Below are positions 60,701 to 64,000 of a stretch of DNA of 64,000 nucleotides, piece after piece. The translations under genes and the position numbers were made by a program. Under the pieces are notes generated by a model, which saw only the letters and a list, made by a program, of their open reading frames with translations, ran no database searches and was not told the origin of the DNA. Origin of the DNA: Pilatotrama ljubarskyi (taxonomy: Eukaryota > Basidiomycota > Agaricomycetes > Polyporales > Polyporaceae); assembly GCA_022385805.1 (NCBI GenBank), contig MU277695.1, positions 106,981 to 170,980 on the forward strand, written 5' to 3'. Each line of letters starts with the position of its first letter. Position 1 is the first letter of the stretch.

Positions 60701-62952
60701 GAAGTGGTTCCCCTTCAGTCCAATATGGCTGCAGAGCTCTGCCTGCATCGGATTGTCGCCGGGGAGAAAGAGAATCCACGGGCGCACAAGGATGTATCGC
60801 TTGCGGATAGCATCCCATGCACGAAGAGGCGTAGTGCCGCCGTGCCTGCTGCAGCATCAGAAAGTGTGCACGTCAGCTCTCAAAGCTCAAAAGCGTCAGA
60901 TGTGTAGGTTACTACGGCGCTGGACGCACCGTATATCATCGCAGACTGCCTGTATGATTTCCATGGGCGAGGCATGCGGTGAGGTCGCTACGAACTTGAC
61001 ATTCCGAGATTTCTCGATCTCGTGCCGTGGCAATGCGCCGTTGGACATGTAGCACGAATAGTGCACATTCCATTGCTTCGAGGAGTTTCCTGAGACGTCG
61101 TCTATAAATATAATGAGCGGTGGAGACTCCCATTCAAGACCCGCGGCTGTCAAGCGATCCGCATTGGGCATTTTTGCAGCGTACTCTCTCGAATTGGCTG
61201 TTCCCAGGGTGGAGGTACAGTTATCGCATCAACGATATGATTCAACAACAAACATACACTTGCTCGACTCGAGACTCACGTGCAAAGATGCTTGCTGCCT
61301 TGTCGCCCTTGGATGCTTCAATTTCAGGCCAATTCTGAAGGAACATGGCGCAGGACATCGTCATGCGCTTTTCTTCGACCTCGAGACCGTTCTGTTGTAC
61401 GTAAGGCAGGGGCGTCAGCAACAGACTCATCACGCCAAAGCTGTCAAGGCCTAATGAAAGCATGGGAGGACTAACCTCTCCAGCGCGAACGTGATGTCCA
61501 ACTGCCCACATCCCCTGTCCCTCAAACTCGAAGAAACGGGTAGGAATGAACCATTGGCCATTCATACAGTGCGTGAGCTCATTGACGTAGAAGTCCTTGT
61601 CGCGCAGGCGGACCATCGGTGTGAGGAGGTGGTCTGGTGCATCAACAAGCCATTTTGACGCCTGCCAGGTCTCAGAGACTCGACCACCACTGAATAGCGG
61701 ATATGCTCTGATTTGGGGCCTGACATCAGGATGAGCGTAATCCTTGAAACGGAGTCAGTGGCTGAAGGACAGGGGGACCGGTGGGACCAGGTGATTGATC
61801 CCATACCTGTGCAATCATATGGCCCACTGAGTTGTGGTAGAACACGTTCCCGGACGCAGACTGCACGCGTACTGCAGGATTGCCGCATGCCTCCAAGGCA
61901 TCCTTCTGGAATTTGTCGAGCTTATAGAGGGAGGGTACCTCTCGCGCTCCCAAGTCCTTGCCCCACGCGAGTATGGCTTCCTGTTGTGCACGAGAGAAGC
62001 GTAATTCCGGAGCACTGAAGAGGATGTCGGTCTTCATCATCTGAACGAATATCACCCAAATTCGATTAAAAATGGTTCACGCGTGATCAACTAGCACACG
62101 CACCCCTTTGTCAGGATATGGGAAGTAATCTGACCCCTCTCGAGACATGGTACGGCTGCCGAGGAGTTCCTGCGCCACGGAATCTTGAAGATCACCGGCT
62201 GAGTAAACGCCTAAATCCCAAATTGTCACGGTGATCTGTCATCAGCAATGAAGTCGTGTTGAGCTACCGCACCGGGCGCACCTTGTGTCTCATCTACTGC
62301 ATACGTCGAAGGTGGCTCTTCCTCCAACCACCCTGACGGATCCCCGCCGGTAGCCTGCGCGGTATGTGCCGCGGATACTGCCTCGAACAGACCAGCTCCT
62401 GCCAAGACCTCTTCCAATGTGACCGTAGCAGACGAGTCGACAAAGCCTTCGCCTGCCGAGAAGAGAACTCGTCCGCTGAGAGCGTCGCGCATGGCCGCAG
62501 AATGATACTGCTCATCAACGGTATGCTCGTTGGGCTCCCACAGCGGATGGATGGGCAGGGGCTCGTTGGAAGAGGTCGAGTTGTCCTCGGGACGGCGGAA
62601 CCAGAAGTCGTCCGACTCATCCTCGCAATCTTCGACCGTTGTTACCCTCTGTCCAGGAACTGCTGGTGGCGGGGCCCGTGCTTGACTGAACCTCGTCTGC
62701 GCGGCCGCTCGTTCAACCGCATAACGCATCCTCTGGCAAACAATCTCCTGATGGCGCTTGAGATTCTCATGAGCCCGCAGATTCCCCAGCTTCATCCATC
62801 CCTGCCCCGCTTTCGGGGGAGGACAAATTTTGCATCGCCCGCTGGCACCGTCTATCTCGAAGTCTGTGTTTTTGAGAGTGTCATCTATACATGTGGCGCT
62901 ACAGTCAGTCTGGCTTATACTGCTTACCTTCCGGACGTGAAAAGCCGGACAT
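57780..62952 (-). CDS. Plavaka-type (CACTA-like) DNA transposase, apparently intact
   Basis: Thirteen exons give an uninterrupted 1,432 aa: 62928-62952, 62282-62884, 62104-62210, 61807-62040, 61476-61742, 61280-61391, 60930-61197, 60629-60848, 60283-60574, 59822-60180, 59073-59726, 58762-58995, 57780-58703. An N-terminal zinc finger (C26, C29, H47, H53) is followed by an acidic linker. The core shows I-F-I-D-D-V-S-G-N, L-P-G-D-N-P-M-Q-A-E followed by a C-x2-C-C, then D-T-P-V-E-T-L-H-T and F-S-T-E-R-Y-E-S-F-N with S-N-R-Q-A-P-S-R-D. This order is that of the large fungal transposase family described as Plavaka. The acidic residues in these blocks are presumed catalytic. A Cys/His-containing region (N-V-Q-H-D-C) and a long charged tail end the protein. 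The intron at 58704-58761 has a GC donor (AAA/GCAAGT). Intactness suggests recent or current mobility, which is inference. Confidence 0.85.
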
Positions 62953-63151
62953 ATTCGAAGGCAGGAAGGCGAGAGTCAAGAACAGATGACATAGCCGCCC
63001 ATGCGCCACAAAATCTGGAGGTTTCGCCTCTGATTCTGGCGAAAGAAACCAGAAGGTATGAGTATTCCCCGCTCAGCGCTGAGGGCAGCAACCATGCAGT
63101 ATAGAGTCTGACATATACAATTGTGGAATCAAGATACTAGCTATAAGTTAG

Positions 63152-63972
63152 TCATGACGCGCGCGTCCTTTTCACGCCGCGTCGGTTCCCTGTGTCAGTA
63201 ACAACTCCATATCCCTCTCTGCTAACGTTGCTCTGCCCACTGTCGCTGACCCATTCCCTACACAGCGATGTGAGCGACGGCCCACGAGGTGAGTGGGAAA
63301 CTTACCGGATATGCTCGCTTTCAGAGCGTCGTTCATGCGGGTCAATAGACATACGCGTCGGTTCACCCAAGAAGCGCTGGACGACGTGCATCCGTTCCTC
63401 CTGAGCCCGTAGTGCCGCTCGCATCTGGGAGAGTTCTTCTTGGGCGGCATCAAGTGCGCGCATGCACGAACATGTGCGTACTGCATTATAGTCTAAGGAG
63501 CGACATGACATGTTAGAATGGACGAAAGCGTGCGGCCATGTATTGGCGTGCGGCATACCTGATAGCATCGTGGCCTGGACCCCCACGCTGACATACTCCA
63601 CTTCAGAGACTGTAGGCAAAAACCTGATGTCAGATCCACCCGACTGCTGGAAGTGCAAGATCATGACTTACCGTCAGGCTCCTCGCTGACTGTTTCTTGC
63701 TCGCCTAGAGCGTCAAGAAACTGCGTGTCTGACGTCTGCGAGTCAATCCCGCCGCCGCACATGAACTGCCTATGTACACAAGCCAACATGAGTTGCACAT
63801 CGGCATGGGGGTAACGAGGGAGTCATGAGGAGACGTACTTGGCTGTGCGGCCTTCGGGCCTTGAGCGCTCAGCAGCAGCCCGGTGGGGTTGTTCACGAAG
63901 AATTGCCTGTTCCAGCAGGAAGTCTTGGAAAGGAACCTCGGAGGGTTCATATTCGTTGTCGGAGCTCCACAT
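63152..63972 (-). CDS. Small coiled-coil protein of the transposon block
   Basis: Five exons give 191 aa: 63839-63972, 63672-63769, 63559-63609, 63306-63492, 63152-63257. The protein is acidic at the start (M-W-S-S-D-N-E-Y-E-P-S-E-V), then has a predicted coiled coil of about 45 residues (A-A-Q-E-E-L-S-Q-M-R-A-A-L-R-A-Q-E-E-R) and a basic tail ending K-R-T-R-A-S. No known domain. Its stop lies 199 bp upstream of the transposase start, on the same strand, and all junctions are canonical GT-AG. Position and strand suggest it belongs to the same element; the window ends 28 bp beyond its start, so its promoter is barely visible. Confidence 0.65.
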
Positions 63973-64000
63973 GTATGCAGAGCGCTATAACGCAGGTAAG

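Larger units (their letters stand above)
55779..63972 (-). mobile_element. Three-gene transposon-like block (right end not in window)
   Basis: Three minus-strand genes (coiled-coil, transposase, companion) are separated by only 192-199 bp and none is broken. Terminal repeats and target duplication could not be found: the right end is beyond 64000 and no left terminus was recognised in 53-55.8 kb. Confidence 0.6.

Noticed and set aside
1..64000. CRISPR arrays, bacterial operons, prophage or mitochondrial DNA
   Set aside because: No direct-repeat arrays with spacers; spliceosomal introns and eukaryotic families throughout show nuclear fungal DNA.

Overview
The window is nuclear DNA of a filamentous basidiomycete, most probably an Agaricomycete (wood-decay, polypore-like). 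The evidence is dense short introns (about 45-75 nt, up to 22 in one gene), a CPS1-like family 2 glycosyltransferase, a GH55 exo-beta-1,3-glucanase, a secreted single-pass membrane protein of a type common in these fungi, and a Plavaka-type (CACTA-like) transposase. I built the gene models by hand: I checked reading frame across every junction and compared the products with remembered family sequences. No alignment was run.

Layout. 1-5.9 kb: the 3' end of a hydrolase, a secreted membrane protein (-), then a stretch with weak, unresolved coding signal. 5.9-12 kb: carnitine acyltransferase (+) facing a PHO84-type phosphate transporter (-). 12-16 kb: tRNA-Ser and a polysaccharide synthase-like glycosyltransferase (+). 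16.7-20.7 kb: the intronless purine gene ADE6 (-). 21.4-22.2 kb: an unassigned small gene. 23.2-28.3 kb: a MIOS/SEA4-like WD40 protein and a small membrane protein (+). 28.5-34.4 kb: ILV3 (22 exons) and PEX5 (-). 35.3-43.9 kb: AIM24 (+), a protein with an RNase H1 N-terminal-like domain (-), ATG27 (-), a Josephin deubiquitinase (+) and ribosomal protein L11 (-). 44.1-44.8 kb: a foldback/MITE-like element with perfect 173-bp inverted arms. 45.7-47.5 kb: a conserved-looking unknown gene (-). 49.1-52.7 kb: a 23-exon GH55 gene (-). 53.8-64 kb: a transposon-like block with three closely packed, uninterrupted minus-strand genes (a coiled-coil protein, a 1,432-aa transposase and a 442-aa companion).

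Most of the left 50 kb is housekeeping: peroxisome import and acyl-carnitine metabolism (PEX5, carnitine acyltransferase), purine and branched-chain amino-acid synthesis (ADE6, ILV3), phosphate uptake, TORC1/SEA signalling, autophagy and ubiquitin turnover. The most unusual signals are a predicted 2-nt microexon in the GH55 gene, three GC-AG introns, an L11 first exon that is only the start codon, the perfect inverted-repeat element, and the intact three-gene transposon block running to the right edge.
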